In this document: in pieces, positions 24,471 to 32,094 of the stretch
Numbering within the stretch: the first letter of the stretch is position 1
Layout: each line of letters starts with the position of its first letter
Assembly: GCA_007128045.1 (NCBI GenBank)
Contig: SKYG01000243.1
Span: 1 to 35,419, forward strand
Source: Bacteroidales bacterium
GTDB lineage: Bacteria > Bacteroidota > Bacteroidia > Bacteroidales > UBA7960
Reading direction: 5' to 3'
DNA length: 35,419 nucleotides
Notes under the pieces: generated by a model
The model's database searches: none
What the model saw: the letters and a program-made list of their open reading frames with translations, nothing else
What the model was told of the DNA's origin: nothing
Made by a program: the position numbers and the translations under genes

Positions 24471-25049
24471 ATGAACAGAAAACATATTCCCTTCAGGCGA
24501 ATGGTGCGTAAAATAATTAACGCTTTTTTTCAGGGACTGTTATTTATCGCTCCCGTTTCGATAACCATTTTTGTCATCTATAAGGTGTTCGTATTTATCG
24601 ACAACCTGATTCCCGTAAATATCCCGGGGTTGGGTATGTTGATTGTATTGGCAGCTATTACAATGATTGGTATGGCAGGCTCGTTCATCATCAGGACACC
24701 CCTGTCGATGTTGCTGAACAGGCTACTCGAAAATATACCGTTGGTGAAGATACTTTACTCTGCCATAAAAGACCTGATGTCGGCCTTTGTGGGTCAAAAG
24801 AAAAAGTTTAACAAGCCGGTAAAAGTACTGATGAACCGCGAAAGCAACATCTACAAGCTTGGCTTTATGACCCTCGAAGACCTTTCTTCTATCGGGGTCG
24901 GCAGCGACATGGTGGCCGTATATCTTCCACATTCGTATAACTTCTCCGGCAACCTGTTCCTGGTGCCTGCCAGCAGCGTGGAACCACTAAACGCCCCCGC
25001 CACGGAAGTGATGAAGTTTATCGTATCAGGTGGCGTCACCAGGGTGTAA
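24471..25049 (+). CDS. DUF502 membrane protein
   Basis: 192 residues from the ATG at 24471 (the frame opens at 24405, before the predicted transcription start). Two hydrophobic segments at about 15-37 and 45-72 anchor it in the inner membrane. The rest follows the DUF502 pattern: NIPLVKILYSAIKDLMSAF, then a segment ending with MVAVYLPHSYNFSGNLFLVPASSVEPL and EVMKFIVSGGV. The family is found across bacteria and plants (COV-like proteins); a role in membrane traffic has been proposed in plants, and none is established in bacteria. Separate from surE by a CAAYTCAA array and a promoter, so likely its own transcript. Confidence 0.88.
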   Translation: MNRKHIPFRRMVRKIINAFFQGLLFIAPVSITIFVIYKVFVFIDNLIPVNIPGLGMLIVLAAITMIGMAGSFIIRTPLSMLLNRLLENIPLVKILYSAIKDLMSAFVGQKKKFNKPVKVLMNRESNIYKLGFMTLEDLSSIGVGSDMVAVYLPHSYNFSGNLFLVPASSVEPLNAPATEVMKFIVSGGVTRV

Positions 25050-25100
25050 CCTATCACACAAAATGACAGGTTAAGCACCAATTACCCGTAAATGTCTCAA

Positions 25101-25132
25101 CAATTCAACAACTCAACAACTCAACAACTCAA
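25101..25132 (+). repeat. CAAYTCAA octamer array, 4 units, before the surE promoter
   Basis: CAATTCAA followed by three perfect CAACTCAA. It ends 10 nt before the surE -7 element, so here the array overlaps the -33 zone rather than the leader. Confidence 0.93.
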
Positions 25133-25142
25133 CATTTTTTTC

Positions 25143-25150
25143 TAGTTTTG
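25143..25150 (+). promoter_or_regulatory. surE promoter -7 element (TAGTTTTG)
   Basis: Exact TAnnTTTG match 17 nt before the surE ATG, leaving a very short leader of about 11 nt. Confidence 0.5.
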
Positions 25151-25167
25151 ACAAAAAAAACATTGTA

Positions 25168-25938
25168 ATGAAGAAACCTATTATATTAGTTACTAACGAC
25201 GATGGCATTATGGCTCCGGGTATAAGACACCTGGTAGAATTTATGTTAGAGATTGGCGATGTGGTGGTAGTAGCGCCCGATAAACCTCAGAGTGGGATGG
25301 GTCATGCCGTCACCATCGTAAACCCTATCAGGCTGGAAAAAATCACTGGCAACGGAGCACACGATGAGTACAGTTGCAGTGGCACACCTGTCGACTGTGT
25401 AAAGCTGGCTGTCAACAAGGTATTGCACCGAAAACCTGACCTTCTGGTGTCAGGGATCAACCACGGCTCCAATTCCTCCATCAATGTGATTTACAGCGGT
25501 ACCATGTCGGCAGCTATTGAAGGTGCCATGGAAGACATCCCTGCCATCGGATTCTCTTTGCTCGATTATAGCTATCACGCCGATTTTGTTTCAGGCAAAA
25601 AATACGTGCAGCAAATCGCCAGAAACGTACTGAAACAAGGCCTGCCCAAAGGTATATGCCTGAATGTGAACATCCCGGCCGTTTCGGAAACAGAATTACA
25701 AGGCCTGAAGGTCTGCCGCCAGGCAAGAGGCAACTGGCAGGAAGAATTTGACCACCGGAAAGACCCCAGAGGTAAAGATTACTTTTGGCTTACAGGTCAC
25801 TTCCGCCTGCATGAAGATAGCAACGAGACGGATGAGTGGGCACTGAAACAAAACTATGTGTCGGTAGTGCCTATACAGTTTGACTTTACCGCACACGGAC
25901 TAATCCCGGAACTAAAAAAGTGGACAAATAATGCTTAA
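25168..25938 (+). CDS. surE: 5'/3'-nucleotidase SurE
   Basis: 256 residues, the usual length. It is a metal-dependent phosphatase acting on nucleoside 5'- and 3'-monophosphates and short polyphosphate in the cytoplasm. The metal site is visible: Asp11-Asp12 in VTNDDGIMAPGI, Ser42 in PQSGMGHAVT and Asn98 in SGINHGSN. YSGTMSAAIEGAM at about 109-121 is also typical. The gene overlaps the next small gene by 8 nt (ATGCTTAA), so the two are coupled in translation, and lpxB follows. This surE-small membrane protein-lpxB order recurs in Bacteroidota. Confidence 0.96.
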   Translation: MKKPIILVTNDDGIMAPGIRHLVEFMLEIGDVVVVAPDKPQSGMGHAVTIVNPIRLEKITGNGAHDEYSCSGTPVDCVKLAVNKVLHRKPDLLVSGINHGSNSSINVIYSGTMSAAIEGAMEDIPAIGFSLLDYSYHADFVSGKKYVQQIARNVLKQGLPKGICLNVNIPAVSETELQGLKVCRQARGNWQEEFDHRKDPRGKDYFWLTGHFRLHEDSNETDEWALKQNYVSVVPIQFDFTAHGLIPELKKWTNNA

Positions 25939-26206
25939 AAAAGACAACTGGTGGCTCGGGGCCGCTTTAGGAGCCTTACTTCCCATTGCGTTTTATGGCA
26001 TCATCATGCTCATCCTGAACCAGTGGGGAACCATTGCGGAAGGAACCTATGTACTAAAACCATCCACCAGCAAATTGCTGGCCCTTTTTGCAAATTTCAT
26101 CAGCTTCAGATACTATATGGTAAACCTGAAATATGACAAAACCGGACGGGGCATCTTGCTTGTTACATTTGCCTATGCCGCTGTGTATTTCTATCTTTAC
26201 CTTTAG
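25931..26206 (+). CDS. small conserved membrane protein between surE and lpxB
   Basis: 91 residues. Two clear hydrophobic helices at about 8-32 and 75-91, with a weaker one at about 46-62. A KYDKTGRG stretch lies in the loop before the last helix. No named family is recognised. It overlaps surE by 8 nt and ends 14 nt before the lpxB start, with only two GCAACCC heptamers between, so it is almost certainly co-expressed with both. The short overlap and the context in an lpxB operon suggest an inner-membrane accessory to lipid A or envelope work, but this is inference. Confidence 0.8.
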   Translation: MLKKDNWWLGAALGALLPIAFYGIIMLILNQWGTIAEGTYVLKPSTSKLLALFANFISFRYYMVNLKYDKTGRGILLVTFAYAAVYFYLYL

Positions 26207-26220
26207 GCAACCCGCAACCC
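26207..26220 (+). repeat. two GCAACCC heptamers forming the whole spacer before lpxB
   Basis: GCAACCC twice, exactly filling the 14 nt between the TAG stop of the small membrane protein gene and the lpxB ATG. The inverse of the GTTGCGG family. Confidence 0.8.
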
Positions 26221-27450
26221 ATGAAATACTACCTAATAGCCGGCGAGGCATCTGGCGACCTGCACGCGTCAAACCTGATGGCAGAATTAAAGCATATTGA
26301 TGACTCTGCAGAGTTCAGGTTCTGGGGTGGCGACCGTATGCAGACACAGGGCGGTACAATGGTGAAACACATCAGGGAGCTGGCCTTTATGGGTTTTCTA
26401 GAGGTGCTGATTAACATCCGCACCATCCTGCAAAATATAACCTTATGCAAGAGAGACCTGATCGAATACAGACCCGATGTATTAATACTTATCGATTATC
26501 CTGGATTCAACCTGCGCATGGCTTCCTTTGCCAAAAAGAAAGGGATCAGAACGGTCTATTATATATCCCCCCAAATATGGGCCTGGAACCAGTCGCGCGT
26601 CTATAAGATCAAACGCGACGTGGATAAGATGCTGGTGATCCTTCCCTTTGAAAAGGACTTTTACAAGCGGTTCGGATATGAAGTGGTATATACAGGCCAT
26701 CCACTGCTGGATGCCCTGGCTCAGAATCAGATGCAGAGCCCCGCAGAAGATACCCTACAGCCTCTTCCTCAAGCAGAAATGGGACAGAACACGGAACCGG
26801 TTCAACACAGGAGAACAAACAACCCTAAAAGCCCATCGAGCAAAACCAAAAATAGCTTTCTTGCCACCCACAAACTCCCTGACAAGACCCTGGTAGCCGT
26901 GTTGCCAGGAAGCAGGAAACAGGAAATATCACGCATGCTCAAGGTGATGCTTTCGGTAAGTCAGAGGTTTTCTGACTGCCATTTTGTGGTAGCCGGCTTG
27001 TCAGGTCTTCAAAACATATATAACCAAACCCTGATCAACACCTCTAACGTTTCCATCGTATTCGACCAGACCTACGAACTACTGAAACATACACATGCTG
27101 CCATGGTGGTCTCAGGCACAGCAACACTGGAAACAGCCCTTCTCAGAGTGCCACAGGTAGTCTGTTATAAGTCGAATACCATATCCTATATGATTGCCCG
27201 CAGGGTGGTCAAGGTGCCCTATATCTCACTAGTCAACCTAATCATGGATAAACCTGTGGTGACAGAACTCATACAAGACCAGTGCAATGACAATACCCTG
27301 GCCAAAGAGCTTGACAAACTGATCAATGATAAGGAAAACCGGCAACGCATAGTATCAGACTATGAGATGCTACATCATAAACTCGGTGCTGGCGGTGCCA
27401 GCAAACGAGCAGCAAAAGAAATCTACCGGCTTTCGACCTTCGACCTTTGA
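26221..27450 (+). CDS. lpxB: lipid-A-disaccharide synthase with a low-complexity insertion
   Basis: 409 residues, compared with about 380 usual. A GT19 enzyme that joins UDP-diacylglucosamine and lipid X into lipid A disaccharide at the inner face of the membrane. Motifs: GEASGDLHASNLM at 8-20, a central SPQIWAWNQSRVYKIK at 116-131, LPGSRKQEI at 228-236 and a C-terminal VSGTATLETAL. Between the GHPLLDAL end of the N-terminal domain (159-166) and the LPGSR start of the C-terminal domain lies a Gln/Pro/Asn/Ser-rich stretch (about 168-212) longer than the family norm. The stop codon is inside the repeat: the last residues (STFDL) are encoded by CYTTCGA units and the TGA lies in CCTTTGA. Third gene of the surE operon. 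Confidence 0.94.
   Translation: MKYYLIAGEASGDLHASNLMAELKHIDDSAEFRFWGGDRMQTQGGTMVKHIRELAFMGFLEVLINIRTILQNITLCKRDLIEYRPDVLILIDYPGFNLRMASFAKKKGIRTVYYISPQIWAWNQSRVYKIKRDVDKMLVILPFEKDFYKRFGYEVVYTGHPLLDALAQNQMQSPAEDTLQPLPQAEMGQNTEPVQHRRTNNPKSPSSKTKNSFLATHKLPDKTLVAVLPGSRKQEISRMLKVMLSVSQRFSDCHFVVAGLSGLQNIYNQTLINTSNVSIVFDQTYELLKHTHAAMVVSGTATLETALLRVPQVVCYKSNTISYMIARRVVKVPYISLVNLIMDKPVVTELIQDQCNDNTLAKELDKLINDKENRQRIVSDYEMLHHKLGAGGASKRAAKEIYRLSTFDL
27430..27450 (+). repeat. CCTTCRA heptamer array, 3 units, coding the lpxB C-terminus
   Basis: CTTTCGA, CCTTCGA, CCTTTGA. The last unit carries the lpxB TGA stop (27448-27450). It passes without a gap into the octamer array at 27451. Confidence 0.9.
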
Positions 27451-27554
27451 CCTTCAAACCTTCAAACCTTCAAACCTTCAGACCTTCAGACTTTCAGACT
27501 TTCAGACCTTCAAACCTTCAGACTTTCAGACTTTCAGACTTTCAGACCTTCAAA
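27451..27554 (+). repeat. CYTTCARA octamer array, 13 units, filling the lpxB-comEC gap
   Basis: Thirteen octamers (CCTTCAAA, CCTTCAGA, CTTTCAGA) fill the 99 nt between the two convergent stops completely. The thirteenth unit holds TCA (27550-27552), the TGA stop of comEC on the minus strand. Confidence 0.95.
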
Positions 27555-29865
27555 CTTTCCCCACATACCCCCCCCTCTCACTTACCGCCCAGAATTTTAC
27601 ACCCAGAGACTCACAGGCTTCCTTCCAGCGGAAAACATTTCGGGTACTATTCGAAGCATCAATGATCACCTTCGAAGGTCTGAACACACGCAAATATGTC
27701 TCAGGATCACCTCCGGGGTTGGAGCAAATGATCAGGTAGTCGACCGGCACTTCTATGCAGGTAAAGTCATTGTGCCAGATAGGGGTATGGCTTTCGGTTA
27801 AAAGCACAAAGAGTTTCTCTTGAAAATAGATGTAGTGTCCAGACAGAAAGTTGTCATCCGGATAGTGGTAGTGGATTTCACATCCGACAAGTTTTTTTTT
27901 ATCCGAAATACCAAGTGCTAAAGGTGGACGCACAAAACTGTACGTCAGCAACCAGGGCAGCCCCCTTTCTATATCAGTACCGGAATGAACCTGCGAATGC
28001 TTCAATGGCCTGTTAATGATGGTGATTGCCGGCAAGCCACTGTATAACATCAGACTGGGCCGGGGTACTCCCCTGCTGACACGGTATCCCGTTGTCTGAA
28101 ATCCAGCTCTATCCGGATCGGTTAAAAGTTGTCTGCTGACAAATACGGCTCTTTCTTTGCCCTGAATAAAATCGATTGCAGTAGCCTGGTTCACATGATA
28201 CACCACAAATTGCTTTTGACGATGTAGCTGTATGCTTCTATATGAAAAACATGCTGATATCACCAATGAGGCAACCAAAGCAATCCGTAAGTACATGTAA
28301 CGTTTGACAGCAAAATACAGAAAACCAAATACCAAAAACATAAACATCAGCAATGTGTCTGGCAAACCAATATAGATGTTACCAGAAGTGGAAAAGGGTA
28401 ACCCTTCGATTTGTTTTACGGAAGTATGCAGTGCAAATAACAGCCCATGCAGTAGTTTCCCGGCAATATATCCCAGCCATGGAACCTGGTGCACCAGCAA
28501 GGTAAACAATCCACCGTAAATGATCATCCCCGACAAAGGGATTACGATCAGGTTGGTAAGCAAAAAATAGTTAGGAAACTGATGAAAGTAAAACAACGAC
28601 AAGGGCCCTGTGGCCACCTGAGCAGCAATGGATACGGTGACAATGCCCCACGCCTTATCCAGAATGGCATTCTTCACCTGTACCCGCTTGTATAGCATTG
28701 GCTGTATACTGACAATACTCACCACAGCGAGATACGACAACTGAAACCCAATGCGCGTGATGATATAAGGATCGATGATCAACAAAAGTATAGCTGAGGC
28801 CGCAAGGGTGTTGTAAATGTTCGCACGTCGATAAAAAATTTGCCCGGCAGCCACAAAAGAGAACATCGTTGAAGCACGAAGTACCGAAGGAGAAAAACCT
28901 GTGATGGAGGCGTACAGCCATATCAATACCAGCACCAGAAAGGTCTGGATGTATAACCCCCCGGGTATTCGTCTCAAAAACAACAACATTGTTTTCAGAA
29001 TCAGATAGATAACGCCAACATGTAAGCCTGAAACGCATAATATATGCATAGCACCTGCACCTGCAAACTCACGTTGCAAATCTTCATCCAGGTATTCTCT
29101 GTAACCAAGGAGCAAGGCCGAAATGACAGCAAACTCCCTGTCTGGCAAGCCCTTATCAGAAAACACTCTCAGAGCTTGTTCCCTGAGCTGAAGAGACCAT
29201 CGTACCAATGAACTGCCTTTGTCAGTATCTATGCGATACCAACTTCCAGACTGCCGGTAGGTCGAGTGAAAAACTTGTTGATTGATCAGGAACCGCTTGT
29301 AGTTAAACTGCCCCGGGTTCTGTGGAGGCCTGACCTCCTCGTAGAGGTTTTCAATGATAACGACGTCACCATATCTCAAAGTCCCGGCCAGGCTGTCCTT
29401 CTCAAGATACACGATGATGTTGCCCTTTACACGGATTGGATCAGATTGCCCGATCACTGCCTCTTCCGTAGAATCCAGATTACCCCGACGCAATGACTTA
29501 TAGGGATTAAAACACGACACCTTTCCTAAGAGCTGGTAAGAGTTGGTTTTTTCTGCAACGGGTTCATAGATACGCAAAAATAGTACACCTTCCTGGTCAC
29601 TATAGCGACTGAAGTGATCCTTAACGTATCGATGATCATGGTTTTGGGCCAGGTGATACGCCATAACAAAAAACACTGTCGAGGCCAACAGCCCAAACAC
29701 CCACCGCAGGCCGAAGTGTGATAACCAGTACCTTTTCAACACCAGCCATACAACGACCAGGATAAGATATAGCGCGGCAAAAACTGGAATCGGAATATAG
29801 ACCTGGGCTACCAGATACGTCAATATCCCAAATATGAAAGGCAATACCAACTTTACCAAAGGCAT
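27550..29865 (-). CDS. comEC: ComEC/Rec2-family DNA-uptake membrane protein
   Basis: 771 residues, polytopic inner-membrane protein. Order: N-terminal membrane helices (1-70), DUF4131-type soluble domain (about 75-220), Competence membrane domain from about 240 with the signature CVSGLHVGVIYLIL at 277-290 and about eight further helices to about 540, then a C-terminal soluble part (FVVYHVNQATAIDFIQGK onward) that replaces the metallo-beta-lactamase domain seen in longer ComEC proteins; no HxHxDH motif is visible. ComEC imports one strand of transforming DNA. The stop codon is supplied by the octamer array. No other com genes are nearby, and the short C-terminal part is common in Bacteroidota. 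Confidence 0.88.
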   Translation of the reverse strand: MPLVKLVLPFIFGILTYLVAQVYIPIPVFAALYLILVVVWLVLKRYWLSHFGLRWVFGLLASTVFFVMAYHLAQNHDHRYVKDHFSRYSDQEGVLFLRIYEPVAEKTNSYQLLGKVSCFNPYKSLRRGNLDSTEEAVIGQSDPIRVKGNIIVYLEKDSLAGTLRYGDVVIIENLYEEVRPPQNPGQFNYKRFLINQQVFHSTYRQSGSWYRIDTDKGSSLVRWSLQLREQALRVFSDKGLPDREFAVISALLLGYREYLDEDLQREFAGAGAMHILCVSGLHVGVIYLILKTMLLFLRRIPGGLYIQTFLVLVLIWLYASITGFSPSVLRASTMFSFVAAGQIFYRRANIYNTLAASAILLLIIDPYIITRIGFQLSYLAVVSIVSIQPMLYKRVQVKNAILDKAWGIVTVSIAAQVATGPLSLFYFHQFPNYFLLTNLIVIPLSGMIIYGGLFTLLVHQVPWLGYIAGKLLHGLLFALHTSVKQIEGLPFSTSGNIYIGLPDTLLMFMFLVFGFLYFAVKRYMYLRIALVASLVISACFSYRSIQLHRQKQFVVYHVNQATAIDFIQGKERAVFVSRQLLTDPDRAGFQTTGYRVSRGVPRPSLMLYSGLPAITIINRPLKHSQVHSGTDIERGLPWLLTYSFVRPPLALGISDKKKLVGCEIHYHYPDDNFLSGHYIYFQEKLFVLLTESHTPIWHNDFTCIEVPVDYLIICSNPGGDPETYLRVFRPSKVIIDASNSTRNVFRWKEACESLGVKFWAVSERGGYVGKV

Positions 29866-29976
29866 GTCATCCCAATATATATGATTATCGCATAAATATA
29901 GGATGATTTAGGATTAAATACGAATCAGGCGTAGGCAAATCCGGCGAACGGTTTCTCGCCCCTGCAGATGTATAGA

Positions 29977-30016
29977 CTTTCAGACTTTCAAACAATTCAA
30001 CAACTCAACAATTCAA
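29977..30016 (+). repeat. fused CYTTCARA (2) and CAAYTCAA (3) arrays
   Basis: CTTTCAGA, CTTTCAAA, then CAATTCAA, CAACTCAA, CAATTCAA, all 8-nt units in one register. The two families meet without a gap. The GH73 stop (30023-30025) lies 6 nt further. Here the CAAYTCAA units are antisense to both flanking genes. Confidence 0.92.
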
Positions 30017-30022
30017 CATACT

Positions 30023-31012
30023 TCACCGTCTTACTCTTCCCCGAAGCAGCAGTCGTTGGCCTGGGACTGGCTGTTCACCCTGTTCCATGGCATTGCGTCG
30101 ATACAGTTGATCCAGGCGAATGCCATATTGCTGTGAGATGATATACATAGTCTCACCAGTTCTGACATCATGATAATCGAATGCGCCGCGACGTCTTTTG
30201 GGTTGGAGATAAATGAACTGGCCGGCAAGGATCTGTTGTCCGTCTTCCAGTTCATTATATCGAATGATCTGCCAGGGCCGCATGTCAAGCTCTCTGGCCA
30301 GCGACTCGGGTGAATCGCCCCGGCGGGCTACTACATATCTGATCCTGTTGTTGGTAGATTCAACACGCGGACCGATGGTTACCGGGGTAAAGTCATAGCT
30401 TCGAAGGCTATCACTATTAACCATGGCATATCCCTCAATGCTGAGCACACTGGGTGGCAGATCTGCCGTCATATCCATGGCCCAACGGTCATATTCAGCC
30501 AAATTGTATTCTTCGATGACCCGAATGAGCTTGGCAGGATAGTTGGGATTGGTCGCATAACCAGCCGTACGTAACCCGTGTGCCCAGGCAGAATAGTCTG
30601 TCGGGCTAAGATCGAACAGAAAGGCATACCGTGGCCTGCTTCTCAAAAATTGCGTGTGATCCAGGAATGACTCTACCGGATTGGCATACTTTCTGAAGCA
30701 CTCATTGAGGGCATCATCATCATATAGGTAGCCACGACCATGCCAGCCATGACATTTGATACCAAAGTGATTGTTGGCTTTGAGGGCCAACTCGCTGTTG
30801 CCAAACCCTGACTCCAGAATGCCTTGCGCCAACTTGATGCTTGCAGGTACACCATAGCGGCGCATCTCCTGCATGGCAATAGTACGGTAGGTCTCAATAT
30901 ATTCCTGAATGGTCATTGGCGACTGAGAAGCAGAAACCTCGGGCAGCAATACCAGGGAAAGAATGGTTGATATAACCCAAATTGACAGTTGCCTTTTTAA
31001 TGCTAATCCCAT
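30023..31012 (-). CDS. exported glucosaminidase (GH73) with two LysM domains
   Basis: 329 residues from the ATG at 31012; the longer frame only adds translated repeat sequence (FNNSTLQHLNTST). Signal peptide at 1-29 ending ASAS. The GH73 N-acetylglucosaminidase fold occupies about 35-175, with the catalytic Glu67 in GILESGFGNSELA and the family segment AGYATNPNYPAKLIRVIEEY. Two LysM peptidoglycan-binding modules follow at about 226-270 (RYVVARRGDSPESLARELD) and 279-325 (YHDVRTGETMYIISQQYGI). It would cut the glycan chain of the cell wall in the periplasm during growth or division. Monocistronic-looking: promoter candidate at 31107-31114 and a repeat array in its leader. Confidence 0.92.
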   Translation of the reverse strand: MGLALKRQLSIWVISTILSLVLLPEVSASQSPMTIQEYIETYRTIAMQEMRRYGVPASIKLAQGILESGFGNSELALKANNHFGIKCHGWHGRGYLYDDDALNECFRKYANPVESFLDHTQFLRSRPRYAFLFDLSPTDYSAWAHGLRTAGYATNPNYPAKLIRVIEEYNLAEYDRWAMDMTADLPPSVLSIEGYAMVNSDSLRSYDFTPVTIGPRVESTNNRIRYVVARRGDSPESLARELDMRPWQIIRYNELEDGQQILAGQFIYLQPKRRRGAFDYHDVRTGETMYIISQQYGIRLDQLYRRNAMEQGEQPVPGQRLLLRGRVRR

Positions 31013-31028
31013 AGTCGAGGTATTAAGA

Positions 31029-31068
31029 TGTTGAAGTGTTGAGTTGTTGAAGTGTTGAGTTGTTAAGG
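31029..31068 (-). repeat. CAACTCAA/CTTCAACA octamer array, 5 units, in the GH73 leader
   Basis: On the + strand TGTTGAAG, TGTTGAGT, TGTTGAAG, TGTTGAGT, TGTTAAGG: a 16-nt alternation of two octamers. In the sense of the GH73 gene this is CAACTCAACACTTCAA. It lies between the predicted transcription start (about 31100) and the ATG at 31012. Confidence 0.92.
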
Positions 31069-31106
31069 TATTTGGTTCCCGGGTTATTATTTGATTTTCA
31101 AAGCAG

Positions 31107-31114
31107 CAAAAATA
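31107..31114 (-). promoter_or_regulatory. GH73 gene promoter -7 element (TATTTTTG)
   Basis: Minus-strand TATTTTTG, exact TAnnTTTG match, placed between the heptamer array at the trmH-family gene end and the octamer array of the GH73 leader. Confidence 0.5.
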
Positions 31115-31137
31115 ATAAAAGATATTTAATAATTCGA

Positions 31138-31200
31138 CCTTCAACCTTCAACCTTCAACCTTCGACCTTCGACTTTCGACCTTTGACCTTCGACCTATGA
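31138..31200 (+). repeat. CCTTCRA heptamer array, 9 units, holding the TrmH-family stop
   Basis: CCTTCAA three times, CCTTCGA twice, CTTTCGA, CCTTTGA, CCTTCGA, CCTATGA. The last unit contains CTA (31195-31197), the TAG stop of the methyltransferase gene. Confidence 0.94.
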
Positions 31201-32004
31201 CCTTAACTGTTTTGCCTTCCTCTGCCTTACCGCTTCAAAAACCAGTACAGCTACTGAGGCGGCAATATTCATAGAGTCGATATGACCTGACATGGGGATT
31301 TTGATTATTCTGGTGGCCTGGTGGCGCCAAGCTTCACCCAGACCTTTGTCTTCAGCCCCAAAAACCAATGCCGTAGCACCCCGCATGTCGACGCCATAGT
31401 AATAGGTATCGGTTTGCAGGGCCGCAGCATAAATGGATATATGCTTGCTGTTCAGCCATTCGACGGCATTCTCTGTGGTACAGGATATGACTGGCAGCGT
31501 AAACAGACAGCCCAGGCTGGCCCTGATCACGTTAGGGTTGTAAATATCTGTTACGGGGTCGGTGAGTATCACGGCATCTACCCCTGCAGCATCGGCGGTA
31601 CGCAGTATGGCACCCAGGTTGCCTGGCTTCTCTACCTTCTCCAATACCAGTATCAGCGGGCGATCCTTCAATTCCAGACCCGACAGACCCCTGACAGGAA
31701 CATGCCCAACAAGAATAACGCCTTCAGCATCTTCGCGGTAGGCAATCTTGTTGTAAACCTGACGTGCGACATAGGTTACATGATTGCACGTCGATGCATC
31801 CATATCAATTGGGTAGGATGGGTCAGCCCTGTACATGTCCAGGCAAACCAGCAAATGCGATGCCTGTATGCCGGCCGCCAGGGCCAGCGACACTTCGCGA
31901 CGGCCTTCTGCAACAAACAATCCGGCCTTTTTCCGAACAGCAGCCTTCTGCTGAAGCTTCAGGATCATCTTTACCAAAGGGTTTTGAAGGCTGGTGATGT
32001 TCAT
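31195..32004 (-). CDS. TrmH/SpoU-family RNA 2'-O-methyltransferase
   Basis: 269 residues. An N-terminal SpoU substrate-binding domain (about 1-95, FVAEGRREVSLALAAG) is followed by a SPOUT knotted methylase domain with the three family motifs: LEKVEKPGNLGAILRTADAA at 121-140, ALVFGAEDKGL and IPMSGHIDSMNIAASVAVLVFEA at the C-terminus. It would methylate a ribose 2'-OH of rRNA or tRNA using S-adenosylmethionine; which RNA is not evident. Its start lies 11 nt after five perfect TTGATTTG octamers. It is probably transcribed with the upstream spermidine-synthase-like gene. Confidence 0.93.
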   Translation of the reverse strand: MNITSLQNPLVKMILKLQQKAAVRKKAGLFVAEGRREVSLALAAGIQASHLLVCLDMYRADPSYPIDMDASTCNHVTYVARQVYNKIAYREDAEGVILVGHVPVRGLSGLELKDRPLILVLEKVEKPGNLGAILRTADAAGVDAVILTDPVTDIYNPNVIRASLGCLFTLPVISCTTENAVEWLNSKHISIYAAALQTDTYYYGVDMRGATALVFGAEDKGLGEAWRHQATRIIKIPMSGHIDSMNIAASVAVLVFEAVRQRKAKQLRS

Positions 32005-32015
32005 GTCTTGATGAG

Positions 32016-32055
32016 TTGATTTGTTGATTTGTTGATTTGTTGATTTGTTGATTTG
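32016..32055 (-). repeat. CAAATCAA octamer array, 5 perfect units, in the TrmH-family leader
   Basis: TTGATTTG five times on the + strand; sense orientation for the methyltransferase gene is CAAATCAA, a one-base variant of the CAAYTCAA family. It ends 11 nt before the start codon. Confidence 0.93.
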
Positions 32056-32059
32056 TCAT

Positions 32060-32094
32060 ATTCACCATTCACCATTCTCAATTCTCAATTCTTC
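32060..32094 (+). repeat. ATTCWCM heptamer array, 5 units, holding the membrane-protein stop
   Basis: ATTCACC twice, ATTCTCA twice, ATTCTTC. The fourth unit contains TCA (32085-32087), the TGA stop of the spermidine-synthase-like gene. Confidence 0.9.

Noticed and set aside
27362..27739. Plus-strand open frames over the lpxB-comEC gap
   Set aside because: Octamer translation plus antisense comEC; explained by the array having no stop on this strand.
31013..31144. 44-residue extension of the GH73 protein
   Set aside because: It crosses the predicted promoter and translates the leader array; a signal peptide begins at the ATG at 31012.
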